Part shown: positions 44,709 through 56,502 of the stretch, piece by piece
How positions within the stretch are numbered: the stretch's first letter is position 1
Layout: the number at the start of each line of letters is the position of its first letter
Source of the DNA: Panorpa germanica
Taxonomy: Eukaryota > Arthropoda > Insecta > Mecoptera > Panorpidae
Reading direction: 5' to 3'
Length of the DNA stretch: 64,000 nucleotides
Assembly (NCBI GenBank): GCA_963678705.1
Contig: OY783210.1
Span: forward strand, 14,757,331-14,821,330
Notes under the pieces: model-generated
Told to the model about the DNA's origin: nothing
Databases searched by the model: none
What the model saw: only the letters and a program-made list of their open reading frames with translations
Translations under genes and position numbers: made by a program

Positions 44709-46543
44709 CTAATTTACTGGCTGTTCAGCCTGATAATGTTTATAAGTTTTTAAACAAGGCAGCAAATCCAGTGTCTTCTGTTTTATCATAATATATAGAG
44801 TTGGAGAAAGGATTCCATTAAATCCAGTTAGTGACACAGTGGTATATGCTCCCATATCATAAAATCCTATCCATTCTCCAATATCTAAATTTGGGAGATG
44901 CTCCTCAACAATTTTATCAAAGCTGTCTAATGTTGGACCCCACAGCGTTGATGGATACTTTTCTTCTCCAGGTCTTTCCTAAGTAATAATCCAAGAAATG
45001 AATGAAATTAATCATTTAATTAGTTAAAAACGTATAATGCTACAAGAATGTGATTACAAGGAGCTGGAGATATTTTTCATAAATATGAAAATGGAGAACG
45101 TCAAAAACCTCAATAGCCGCTATAAGCTACTAGCTACACTAATAAAGATATTGATTTGGATATAAATAAAAAGGAATACTAACCTTTAGTAGAAATGGAA
45201 GGAGTATTCTACTTTCCACGATCCCCTGCAAGAAGGAACCGTAAAACCCGTCGTTTAAGTAATAATCGTTCCTTAAAATGGAGTTGTCATTCACATCTCT
45301 GATCTGCAAATACCAGATTTTAAAACAGTAATGGTAAATAAGTTACCAGAAATATTGACTAGATTGATACCTCGCGTTTGGAATGAATATTGCACAGTAG
45401 GGTATAAGCTGTTCCACAAAGGAAACGCCCAGGTTCAGCGATGACGGTAATCTCATTACAATCAGGAAAATTGTCATCTAACGCTTCATTAATCACTTGC
45501 GCAATCTGAAAACGTAATAGCCGTAAACGTACAAGTATTATCATGTTGGCAACATTAAAATCACATCCGCATCCTGGGAATATGAAAAATGATGATGCAT
45601 GTCCTAAGTTATAACCTTATTAAATTGGGTATCAATTCTTGTACCGAAGCCTCCACCAATGTCCAAAAAATGGAAGTTATATCCAATGGTCTTAGCGAAC
45701 TCAAATAGCTTCTTAGCTTCTGATATCCCACGGCTGTAATCTAAGGGATCCTTGGCCATGCCGCCCACGTGGAAAGCAACACCAATAACCTAGAAATGTT
45801 TATTAATTAGAAACAGATATAAATAATCTTATCGTAAATATTTACCTTTAATCCAAGGTCTTTAGCTTTTCGTAGAAGACGTGGTCCTTCAAAAATCGGT
45901 TCACAACCAAATTTTTTTCCCAGGGAGAAACCTGCAGCCTTGTCATCACAGCGTATTCGGATGACTAAGCTATTTTACAAGGTTTTAAGAGAATTTACCA
46001 AGGATTAATTTGGGATAATATTAAAATCTATGATGCTTACTCTGATTCTGGAAAGAATTTCTGAATTTTGTAAAGTTCCAGTTTATTATCAAATGTACTC
46101 TTTGGAACATTCATTTCACAAGCATATTGTATGTAGGTTTTTGGTTTGACTGGATTAGCAAAAATTATTCGATCAGGATGAACTCCTAGAGAGAGAATCC
46201 TTCGTATTTCTGCTATTGATGCACAATCAAATCCTGCTCCTTGGTCTGCAAGAACTTTTAGAATTTCAAATCCGTGATTACATTTGACAGCTGGAGAGAA
46301 AACAAGAAATATCAATTAGTATTACAGGTAATTATCATAAAAGGAATAATTTATGCATTTACCATAAAAGGGATGAACACGTGGCATTTTTTCTAACCAC
46401 GTGTTGTACTTGTGGATGACGTCTTCGACTTCGAAAATATAGAAAGGCTGTTCTTCATTTTGTGATTCGATTACTGTAGCTATGACGTCATGAATAGTTT
46501 CGTTTGCTTTCGTAACGATTAATTCTGGTTGGTCTAAAGTCAT
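44709..46543 (-). CDS. ornithine-decarboxylase-like protein A, catalytic Cys replaced, 417 aa
   Basis: Exons 46363-46543, 46041-46290, 45846-45969, 45616-45789, 45371-45505, 45184-45303 and 44709-44978 give a fold-type III PLP decarboxylase of ODC length. PLP-site residues are kept: Lys63 in AVKCN, His192 in HVGG, the glycine loop DIGGGFG (~228-234) and EPGR (267-270). The catalytic motif GPTCD of ODC reads GPTLD (Leu345), and the substrate Asp equivalent to ODC D332 is Glu318. Ornithine decarboxylation is therefore doubtful. Alternatives are a different amine substrate, a decarboxylating oxidase-like activity, or an antizyme-inhibitor-like role. A 5' non-coding exon lies near 47136. Confidence 0.85.
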
Positions 46544-47716
46544 TGCTGCATTTCACTTCTTTGAGAATATCTAAAAAGGGTGTAATGACTATAACAACTA
46601 TGAACTATTTGGTGAGATATCAAACGTATCCAGTAACAATTGTCTTCCAAGTTAAATGAAATGAACGTTTTATTAGCTCTTACGCGAAAATTAATTGTAT
46701 CCAGTCACAGTTGCTTTTCATCCCCTCTAAAATGACATTTTTTTCAAATTTAATTAAGTTAAATAACTGCATATAATTGTAGAATTTAAAAAGTGCATAA
46801 ATTCACTATAAGCGCTGTTTATCTCGAACTGACCCCCCCCCCCCATTCGTAGTATTTAAATCGAATGTAGAATACAAAATATATTACCACTATTCTATTG
46901 TTACTACGGAATGATGCAAATTACCTTCAACACAAATCAAAAGTTTATTAGTCTAATACTAAACAAATAAATTGAATCATAATGCCCAACCTGCTACACG
47001 CTATTTCAATTTTGGTTCAATATTTACTTAAAATACTTACAAAATATTACCTTCTAATCCTTAATATAGATTTACATTTAACAAAAGTTATTGTAAAACT
47101 TTGTACTAATTAATTATTAATGTAAATGTATTCACCTGGCTAAGAATTCAACAAGTGCAGTTGTAGGGTCCAGCGTTTCTAGTTTTCTGTCTGCTGGTCA
47201 GGCGTTCTTATATGTTTATAAAAAATTCTTACGGTAACTGCTCAATTTCAACCGTTATTTGGTAATCCTTGTAATAATTTTATTTATTTACACTTATTAC
47301 ATTTATTATATGGGTGTTACGTATTTCAATGTTATAGACAGAGGTGCAACTAGAAATGTAAGCACCTTATGCAAGTATGGCCGCGGACCACTCTGTTGCG
47401 TATAATGAAAAAACACAAACATTTTTCCTAATGCCAAATTTTGAATTTTTTTTTTAATACTCTATTGAGTAATCCAAAATTTGAGTTTACTCCAAAGTTT
47501 ATATGCTTATAAAATAAATCCCGATAACTGTGAATAATTACTAATTTAATCTTTATGGCAGTTAACTTAAGTGTTCAGAGGTTATATAAATTTGAAATCT
47601 GTTGAAAATTCAATGCTCATAATTATTAATTAGGTACCTGATAAACAAATCATAATTTATTCCATTATCTAATATTCCTTAATAGATGATTCATTTATTT
47701 ATATATATTCATTATT
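46544..47716. other. ODC-A upstream region with 5' intron
   Basis: Intron and promoter DNA of ODC-A. It holds a 13-bp C tract at about 46832 and the 5' non-coding exon. 47120-47450 closely matches 59720-60060 upstream of ODC-B, so promoter and gene were duplicated together. Confidence 0.55.
47136..47230 (-). promoter_or_regulatory. ODC-A promoter and 5' non-coding exon
   Basis: Read on the minus strand: TATAAACATATAAGAACG (a TATA-like element, about 47205-47222), then an exon ending CTTAGCCAG|GTGAATAC (donor at 47135). The same block stands upstream of ODC-B with almost no change, much better conserved than the surrounding intron. The transcription start is not determined. Confidence 0.5.
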
Positions 47717-49108
47717 CAAAAGCCAATTGTTCGCACAATTGATAATGCTGACAGTTGTTCGTTGACAAGTGTTTGCTTCTTGAAACATAATGAGGTACTT
47801 TTATAGAATATTTATTGTGCATCCATCGCAATGGATATTGCTGCATTCTATTGTATCTTTTTGTTTAGGTTCTAACTGGAAATGTTCGAGGTCAAATCAA
47901 ATTATGGGACATACGTAGTCCAAACAATTGTCCAGCCGGTTCCTTTATGTTAAGTGGAGAACAAGCAGCTGCAACTTGTATTACACATCATCCAACTCAA
48001 AGGCATATGGTAAAAAACTTTCTAAAGCATTCATTTAATTTTTAATGGGCTTGTGTCCTCATTTTTTAGTGGTCAATTTTTCAATTGTTGATTGCAATTG
48101 ATGTTAATAAATATGTATTGGCGTGCCTATTTTATTAAATATCTAAATGTTGACGGAGATATAGTAATTAAAAGTTTGAATTGTAGTTTTAGCGCTAGAA
48201 ATGGTCGACCATATTCTTATGACGTGAAATGCATTTTAACGTCAGTTATTTGCTGAATAGGTCAATGTTGTGGTAATGTTTCGTAGCTGTTGGTAGTCGA
48301 AATAGTCAAGATATATTAATAGTCAGACATATTATTGGAATTTTATTGTTCCTTGAAATAGCTGTAAATAATATTTCATATTTTGATATATAAATACATA
48401 TAGCAGAGATTTATGAGCTATAAGGTTGGCAGCGATTGTGATGTCACATGCATTTGGAATGTATACAACGTTGAATCCCTTTAATAATTAAAGACACAAA
48501 ATTACTTTTTTAATTATTAATATCTCTTAATATATAAGGAGTTAATGGAGTTAAAAATAATTGAACATTTGAGGTTCTAGTAACCAACTTTATCAATATA
48601 TAGTACACTTTTATAGAAATTAAGACATAGGACACAAGCCCATTACAATTACTTTCATAAATATCTTATAGGTTCTAGCAGGTAGTGAAGAAGGTTCGCT
48701 GACGGTCTGGGATTTACGTCTAGCAACATATCCTGTATCTATACTTAGTGCGCATCCGGAATCTGTGTTTGAAATTCTGTTTCACCCAGACCAACCCTCT
48801 AGAATGTTCACATGTTCAGCTAGTGGCGAACTATGGCACTGGGATGCTGATAAACTAGGAGCTGATACTGCTTGGTTGAGCTCCGAATCAACAAAACAAA
48901 AGTATGCATCACTACTGCATTATTATGATCGTCATTTTATTTATTTATTTTTAACGTGGGGTTTTATTTTTTAAATTTCAGACTTCAAGTATATTCTCTG
49001 ATACCTGCACTTCATAAGTCGATTAATTCTCTAGATGTTAATCGGGAAAGAGTTATTTGTGGATGTGACAACGAGGCGGTATATCTTGTTAATAATTTGT
49101 ATAATTAA
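47717..49108 (+). pseudogene. inverted partial copy of Nup43 (3' exons)
   Basis: Left palindrome arm. It holds exon 3 from its middle (47717-47794), exon 4 (47869-48009), exon 5 (48672-48901) and exon 6 (48982-49108), with intact splice sites, nearly identical to the Nup43 gene at 54042-55439 in the opposite orientation. Differences seen in the exons are silent (for example GCGCAT for GCACAT codons). It lacks exons 1, 2 and the start of 3, so it can make only the last WD repeats if transcribed at all. The junction at 47717 cuts within exon 3. Confidence 0.9.
48045..48643 (+). mobile_element. MITE, ATGGGCTTGTGTCC family, copy 7
   Basis: 599 bp in the intron between Nup43-copy exons 4 and 5. 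The mirror-image arm carries copy 8 at the matching place, so the insertion predates the inverted duplication. Confidence 0.88.
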
Positions 49109-50160
49109 TGTTTGTTTATCTGTGTAAATTTGATTATTGAAATATGAAACTGTTATTAAATAAGTTTGTAATGTTTTCATTTTTATAAAATAAATAATTA
49201 CTTCAATATTTGTCTTTTATGTTGTTCCAATTATCATGTTTTACATTAACTACATCGGTAATTGTTACTAGGATTTTATATAGAATAAATCTATAAATTT
49301 TACTAGAATATAGAATATATTTAATTAGATAACATAAAATTATGTGAAAAGCTATAAAAAGGAAACTAACACAACTGGATTAGATCTTAGATAAAGAATA
49401 ACATACTACCGCCATCTATTAAATAGTAGTTGAAATGAAAACGGATTTGAATTACAGATGGCGCACCAATTTAGTTGCGCCTAAATAGCTTGCAACACAA
49501 CTTACGTCATGAATATTTTAAAATTATTACTCTAATTTATTTTATTTACGTTAGTTTATTTCCGATGCTAACTCCTATCACTGACAACCTTCCAAAACGT
49601 GAGCTGTTTTGATACTATTATGTAGTTGTCAAATGTGAACCATAACGCTGTCTCATAAATGTCTATACGAACACTTAAATGAGACCGTTTAAAAAATTAA
49701 TTTTTAACTTTATATATGTTAATACTTAATAATACTTAAACTTAACTCTATATACGATAAAACTTTTATGTTTTCTTATATTTATATATTTGATGAGATG
49801 TAAAAATGGATTGTTTTGTTACAGCGAGTGCCTGTACATTACTCTTACAATTTATAAAACTACATTTTATATTAATAAAATTTCACAGGACGCGTGTTAT
49901 TTTCGTAATGTAGGTAATTTTATTTAACAAAGATAATACAGTTTTTACTGTGGTTTCAAGTGATTTTTTAAATAACGCAAATGTCAAAATATAAAACATA
50001 AAGAAATTTTAAATACATAAAAGTTCAGATTTAGAAAAGACGTTTCAATGCGCCTGTTCCTCACGCTAATAGAATAACACATATATCTATTTACATACGT
50101 ATTTCAAAATAACGACTTGCCTGTGACTTTCTTGACTTATTTTCTAAACTAAAATATACG
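49109..50160. other. 3' flank of the Nup43 copy
   Basis: AT-rich unique DNA mirrored at about 53020-54041. No gene recognised. Confidence 0.6.
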
Positions 50161-51415
50161 TTTCTTTGATATCTTTTTATGCAGTTATGTCCGTTATGCT
50201 ATAAAATAAAAAACTGCATCATTAGATTTCAAATACCTACGCGATTTTGGCTTTTATGCGACTTTTTTTATTTTCATGGACATTTTCAATAAAAAAGAAA
50301 AAAATACATTTTCTTGAATTTTTTTGATGCAGTTTTGTTCGCTATGCTCTAAAATAAAGAACTGCTTCATTAGATTTTAAATATCTACGCGGGTCTGGAT
50401 TTTATGCGACCTTTTTTAAATTCATGGACTTTTTTTTCTAAAAAAATATTTTGGATTCTTTGAAATATTTTGATGCAGTTATGTTCATTATGTTCTAAAA
50501 TTAAAAACTGCATCATTAGATTTTAAATATCTACGCGGGTCTGGATTTTATGCGACCTTTTTTAAATCCATGGACTTTTTTTACTAAAAAAATATTTTGG
50601 ATTCTTTGAAATATTTTGATGCAGTTATGTTCGTTATGTTCTAAAATTAAAAACTGCATCATTAGATTTTAAATATCTACGCGGGTCTGGATTTTATGCG
50701 ACCTTTTTTAAATCCATGGACTTTTTTTACTAAAAAAATATTTTGGATTCTTTGAAATATTTTGATGCAGTTATGTTCGTTATGTTCTAAAATTAAAAAC
50801 TGCATCATTAGATTTTAAATATCTACGCGGGTCTGGATTTTATGCGACCTTTTTTAAATCCATGGACTTTTTTTACTAAAAAAATATTTTGGATTCTTTG
50901 AAATATTTTGATGCAGTTATGTTCGTTATGTTCTAAAATTAAAAACTGCATCATTAGATTTTAAATATCTACGCGGGTCTGGATTTTATGCGACCTTTTT
51001 TAAATCCATGGACTTTTTTTTCTAAAAAAATATTTTGGATTCTTTGAAATATTTTGATGCAGTTATGTTCGTTATGTTCTAAAATTAAAAACTGCATCAT
51101 TAGATTTTAAATATCTACGCGGGTCTGGATTTTATGCGACCTTCTTTAAATTCATGGACTTTTTTTTCTAAAAAAATATTTTGGATTCTTTGAAATATTT
51201 TTATGCAGTTATGTTCGTTATGCTTTAAAATAAAAAACTGCATCATTAGATTTTAAATAGATACGCGATTTTGGCTTTTAAGCGATTTTTTTTATTTTCA
51301 TGGACATTTTCTTCAAAAAGAAAAAATTACATTTTCTTGAATTTTTTTGATGCAGTTTTCTTCGCTATGCTCTAAAATAAAGAACTGCTTCATTAGATTT
51401 TAAATATCTACGCAG
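50161..51415 (+). repeat. 146-bp tandem repeat array, left arm
   Basis: GGGTCTGGATTTTATGCGAC recurs at 50391, 50537, 50683, 50829, 50975 and 51121, exactly 146 bp apart; less similar units flank these on both sides. The central units are almost identical and the outer ones diverged, the usual pattern of unequal exchange. Confidence 0.92.
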
Positions 51416-51889
51416 ATACACAAAAAAATGCATTGCTATTAAAATCATAAAAGTGAACCTTTTCATCATTTTTAACAAGATTATAGTCTTCTTTCTATAT
51501 GGAGATTTAATATATTGATATATCATAAACTAAAATACTTATTCAAAAATGAATTATAAATTTGAAATCAGCATTCAAATTTAAGTTAAAATCCGTTATA
51601 AAATGACATATATTTTTCTTAAATTTTTATGAAAAGTAAGAAGGTTATACTCTTCTTACTTTTCATAAAAATTGATGGAAAGGAAATCTAATTTTCGTAA
51701 TGGTATTTGAAGTAATTTTGAACGCTGATTTCAAATTTATAATTCATTTTTGAATAAGTATCTTAGTTTATGATATATCAATATATTAAATCTCCATATA
51801 GAAAGAAGACTATAATCTTGTTAAAAATGATGAAAAGGTTCACTTTTATGATTTTAAGAGCAATGCAATTTTTTGAGTTTCTGCGTATA

Positions 51890-52990
51890 TATTTAAAATC
51901 TAATGAAGCAGTTCTTTATTTTAGAGCATAGCGAACAAAACTGCATCAAAAAAATTCAAGAAAATGTAATCTTTTCTTTCTGAAGAAAATGTCCATGAAA
52001 ATAAAAAAGGTCGCTTAAAAGCCAAATTCGCGTAGCTATTTAAAATCTAATGATGCAGTTTTTTATTTTAAAGCATAACGAACATAACTGCATAAAAATA
52101 TTTCAAAGAATCCAAAATATTTTTTTAGAAAAAAAAGTCCATGAATTTAAAGAAGGTCGCATAAAATCCAGACCCGCGTAGATATTTAAAATCTAATGAT
52201 GCAGTTTTTAATTTTAGAACATAACGAACATAACTGCATCAAAATATTTCAAAGAATCCAAAATATTTTTTTAGAAAAGAAAGTCCATGGATTTAAAAAA
52301 GGTCGCATAAAATCCAGACCCGCGTAGATATTTAAAATCTAATGATGCAGTTTTTAATTTTAGAACATAACGAACATAACTGCATCAAAATATTTCAAAG
52401 AATCCAAAATATTTTTTTAGTAAAAAAAGTCCATGGATTTAAAAAAGGTCGCATAAAATCCAGACCCGCGTAGATATTTAAAATCTAATGATGCAGTTTT
52501 TAATTTTAGAACATAACGAACATAACTGCATCAAAATATTTCAAAGAATCCAAAATATTTTTTTAGTAAAAAAAGTCCATGGATTTAAAAAAGGTCGCAT
52601 AAAATCCAGACCCGCGTAGATATTTAAAATCTAATGATGCAGTTTTTAATTTTAGAACATAATGAACATAACTGCATCAAAATATTTCAAAGAATCCAAA
52701 ATATTTTTTTAGAAAAAAAAGTCCATGAATTTAAAAAAGGTCGCATAAAATCCAGACCCGCGTAGATATTTAAAATCTAATGAAGCAGTTCTTTATTTTA
52801 GAGCATAACGAACAAAACTGCATCAAAAAAATTCAAGAAAATGTATTTTTTTCTTTTTTATTGAAAATGTCCATGAAAATAAAAAAAGTCGCATAAAAGC
52901 CAAAATCGCGTAGGTATTTGAAATCTAATGATGCAGTTTTTTATTTTATAGCATAACGGACATAACTGCATAAAAAGATATCAAAGAAAC
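51890..52990 (-). repeat. 146-bp tandem repeat array, right arm
   Basis: Mirror of the left array with five clear units (CCAGACCCGCGTAGATATTT at about 52171, 52316, 52462, 52608 and 52755), one fewer than the left arm. Confidence 0.92.
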
Positions 52991-54041
52991 GTATATTTTA
53001 GTTTAGAAAATAAGTCCAGAAAGTCACAGGCAAGTCGTTATTTTGAAATACGTATGTAAATAGATATATGTGTTATTTTATTAGCGTGAGGAACAGGCGC
53101 ATTGAAACGTCTTTTCTAAATCTGAACTTTTATGTATTTAAAATTTCTTTATGTTTTATATTTTGACATTTGCGTTATTTAAAAAATCACTTGAAACCAC
53201 AGTAAAAACTGTATTATCTTTGTTAAATAAAATTACCTACATTACGAAAATAACACGCGTCCTGTGAAATTTTATTAATATAAAATGTAGTTTTATAAAT
53301 TGTAAGAGTAATGTACAAGCACTCGCTGTAACAAAACAATCCATTTTTACATCTCATCAAATATATAAATATAAGAAAACATAAAAGTTTTATCGTATAT
53401 AGAGTTAAGTTTAAGTATTATTAAGTATTAACATATATAAAGTTAAAAATTAATTTTTTAAACGGTCTCATTTAAGTGTTCGTATAGACATTTATGAGAC
53501 AGCGTTATGGTTCACATTTGACAACTACATAATAGTATCAAAACAGCTCACGTTTTGGAAGGTTGTCAGTGATAGGAGTTAGCATCGGAAATAAACTAAC
53601 GTAAATAAAATAAATTAGAGTAATAATTTTAAAATATTCATGACGTAAGTTGTGTTGCAAGCTATTTAGGCGCAACTAAATTGGTGCGCCATCTGTAATT
53701 CAAATCCGTTTTCATTTCAACTACTATTTAATAGATGGCGGTAGTATGTTATTCTTTATCTAAGATCTAATCCAGTTGTGTTAGTTTCCTTTTTATAGCT
53801 TTTCACATAATTTTATGTTATCTAATTAAATATATTCTATATTCTAGTAAAATTTATAGATTTATTCTATATAAAATCCTAGTAACAATTACCGATGTAG
53901 TTAATGTAAAACATGATAATTGGAACAACATAAAAGACAAATATTGAAGTAATTATTTATTTTATAAAAATGAAAACATTACAAACTTATTTAATAACAG
54001 TTTCATATTTCAATAATCAAATTTACACAGATAAACAAACA

Positions 54042-56014
54042 TTAATTATACAAATTATTAACAAGATATACCGCCTCGTTGTCACATCCACAAATAACTC
54101 TTTCCCGATTAACATCTAGAGAATTAATCGACTTATGAAGTGCAGGTATCAGAGAATATACTTGAAGTCTGAAATTTAAAAAATAAAACCCCACGTTAAA
54201 AATAAATAAATAAAAAGACGATCATAATAATGCAGTAGTGATGCATACTTTTGTTTTGTTGATTCGGAGCTCAACCAAGCAGTATCAGCTCCTAGTTTAT
54301 CAGCATCCCAGTGCCATAGTTCGCCACTAGCTGAACATGTAAACATTCTAGAGGGTTGGTCTGGGTGAAACAGAATTTCAAACACAGATTCCGGATGTGC
54401 ACTAAGTATAGATACAGGATATGTTGCTAGACGTAAATCCCAGACCGTCAGCGAACCTTCTTCACTACCTGCCAGAACCTATAAGATATTTATGAAAGTA
54501 ATTGTAATGGGCTTGTGTCCTATGTCTTAATCTCTATAAAAGTGTACTATATATTGATAAAGTTGGTTACTAGAACCTCAAATGTCCAATTATTTTTTAA
54601 TAACTCCTTATATGTTAAGAGATATTAACAATTAAAAAAGTCATTTTGTCTCTTTAATTATTAAACGGATGTTGTACACATTTCAAATGCATGTGACATC
54701 ACAATCGCTGTCAACCTTACTCATAAATAGCTCATAGCTCATAAATCTCTGCTATATGTATTTATATATCAAAATATCAAATATTATTTACAGCTATTTC
54801 AAGGAACAATAAAATTCCTATATGTCTGCCTTAGCAGAGTTAGATAAAATAAAAACTTATTATTCTTGAATTGACTTGATTATTTCGACTACCAACAGCT
54901 ACAAAACATTACCACATCACTGACCTATCCAACAAATAACTGATGTTAAAATGCTTTTAACGTCATACAAATAATCTCCGTCAACATTTAGATATTTAAT
55001 AAAATAGACACGCCAATACACATTTATTAACATCAATTGCAATCAACAATTGAAAAATTGACCACTAAAAAATGAGGACACAAGCCCATTAAAAATTAAA
55101 TGAATGCTTTAGAAAGTTTTTTACCATATGCCTTTGAGTTGGATGATGTGTAATACAAGTTGCAGCTGCTTGTTCTCCACTTAACATAAAGGAACCGGCT
55201 GGACAATTGTTTGGACTACGTATGTCCCATAATTTGATTTGACCTCGAACATTTCCAGTTAGAACCTAAACAAAAAGATACAATAGAATGCAGCAATATC
55301 CATTGCGATGGATGCACAATAAATATTCTATAAAAGTACCTCATTATGTTTCAAGAAGCAAACACTTGTCAACGAACAACTGTCAGCATTATCAATTGTG
55401 CGAACAATTGGCTTTTGTCCAGATGTTAGTAGATTAAGTCTAAAATATTTAAATTGTATGTATATCAAAAATGTATTTTATTAAAGCATGTATTATCAGA
55501 AATAAACACACCTTCCATCTTCACCGACGGTTGCTACATCCCCTTCAAACTCTGCTAAACCTGTACATGGAGCACTTTGACTACCCCAGGTGTGTAGGTC
55601 ATTCCAAGACAATTGTTCAATGATATCCTTTCTTTCATTCACTGAAGATATTCTGAATTGTTTAACAAAACCTAAAATAGTATAGAGATGAATCACATAC
55701 TTATGAATATATTTTAGGAGATATTAATTTGTATATAATTATTTACCTTGAGATGACGATGTTACAAACGTATTTTTGGTTGTTTTAATAAATTTTATCT
55801 CTGTTACATCACCATGGAAATTAATTTCAGAGTCTATTTCTGGATATAATTCAGATTCATCCTCATTATGACGGTATGTCCATAGTTTTAAATGATTCTG
55901 TGCAGCATCCCAACTGCCGGTTAAAAATGATTTGCATTCTGAATATTCTTCTAAAATCCATCGAACTTTATTTACTTTTTCAGATACAAATGTACCTATT
56001 ACATTTTCACTCAT
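54042..56014 (-). CDS. Nup43: nucleoporin Nup43 (WD40 protein), 341 aa
   Basis: Exons 55747-56014, 55512-55671, 55340-55439, 55125-55265, 54249-54478 and 54042-54168. It is a WD40 beta-propeller of the Y-complex (Nup107-160) of the nuclear pore, also found at kinetochores in vertebrates. Recognisable segments: FVSEKVNKVRW and LTGSWD at the start, APCTGL ... VATVGEDGR, QIKLWDIR, GSLTVWDLR, HPESVFEILFHPDQPSRMFTC followed by GELWHWDAD, and a C-terminal VICGCDNEAVYLVN, all as in Nup43 (human 380 aa). The 3' four exons lie in the right arm of a palindrome. A MITE occupies the intron between exons 4 and 5. Confidence 0.93.
54507..55089 (-). mobile_element. MITE, ATGGGCTTGTGTCC family, copy 8
   Basis: 583 bp in Nup43 intron 4; mirror of copy 7, with a few private indels (for example a deletion near 54970), so the two arms have diverged a little since duplication. 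Confidence 0.88.
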
Positions 56015-56502
56015 AATTGTTTATTAAATATTTACTTGTAATTATAAAATGTGTAAAACCAAACAATAAATGTAGTTCTTATTATTTTAGGTTATGTACT
56101 TGTGATTAGATTGAATCAGACTGGCGGTTGTCAAAAATTAAGACACACGAGACATCTATCGCCAGTTTTTGGAAAAGTTTAGAACAGGAAATTATATTAA
56201 AAAGATGTTGTTAGAAGATGGCGCTAGGAGGTTGCTATAATTAATAACAAAATATTGTAGTGGTTTAAATATTAAATTTTTATTTTAATTAACAATTCTT
56301 TAAAACATATTGCGGTTATTGAAATTAATTAAGCTATTTTTGAAATCACAAAAAAACTCATGGATACTATTAATAATTCAATTTTGTTAATTTAAAGTAA
56401 TCCTTTCTAAACTTGGCCCTACTTCTATATATTATTTATATTTCATCCTCTGCAACCTATCTAATTAAATGGTTGAAATCTCTACTAATTTATTTGATTC
56501 TT

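Larger units (their letters stand above)
47717..51643. repeat. left arm of a ~7.7-kb palindrome
   Basis: Matches 51652-55417 in reverse complement with very high identity over coding exons, a MITE, unique flank and satellite. The arms differ by small changes, including one 146-bp satellite unit more in this arm. The arms nearly meet at a hairpin (TTTATGAAAAGTAAGAAG, GTTATACT, then its inverse). Confidence 0.93.
51652..55417. repeat. right arm of the ~7.7-kb palindrome
   Basis: Reverse complement of 47717-51643. The outer boundary at 55417 lies inside Nup43 exon 3, where this arm continues into the complete gene. Confidence 0.93.

Noticed and set aside
50161-51415. Regularly spaced repeats resembling a CRISPR array
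   Set aside because: Units are 146 bp and contiguous without unique spacers, in animal nuclear DNA; this is a tandem satellite.
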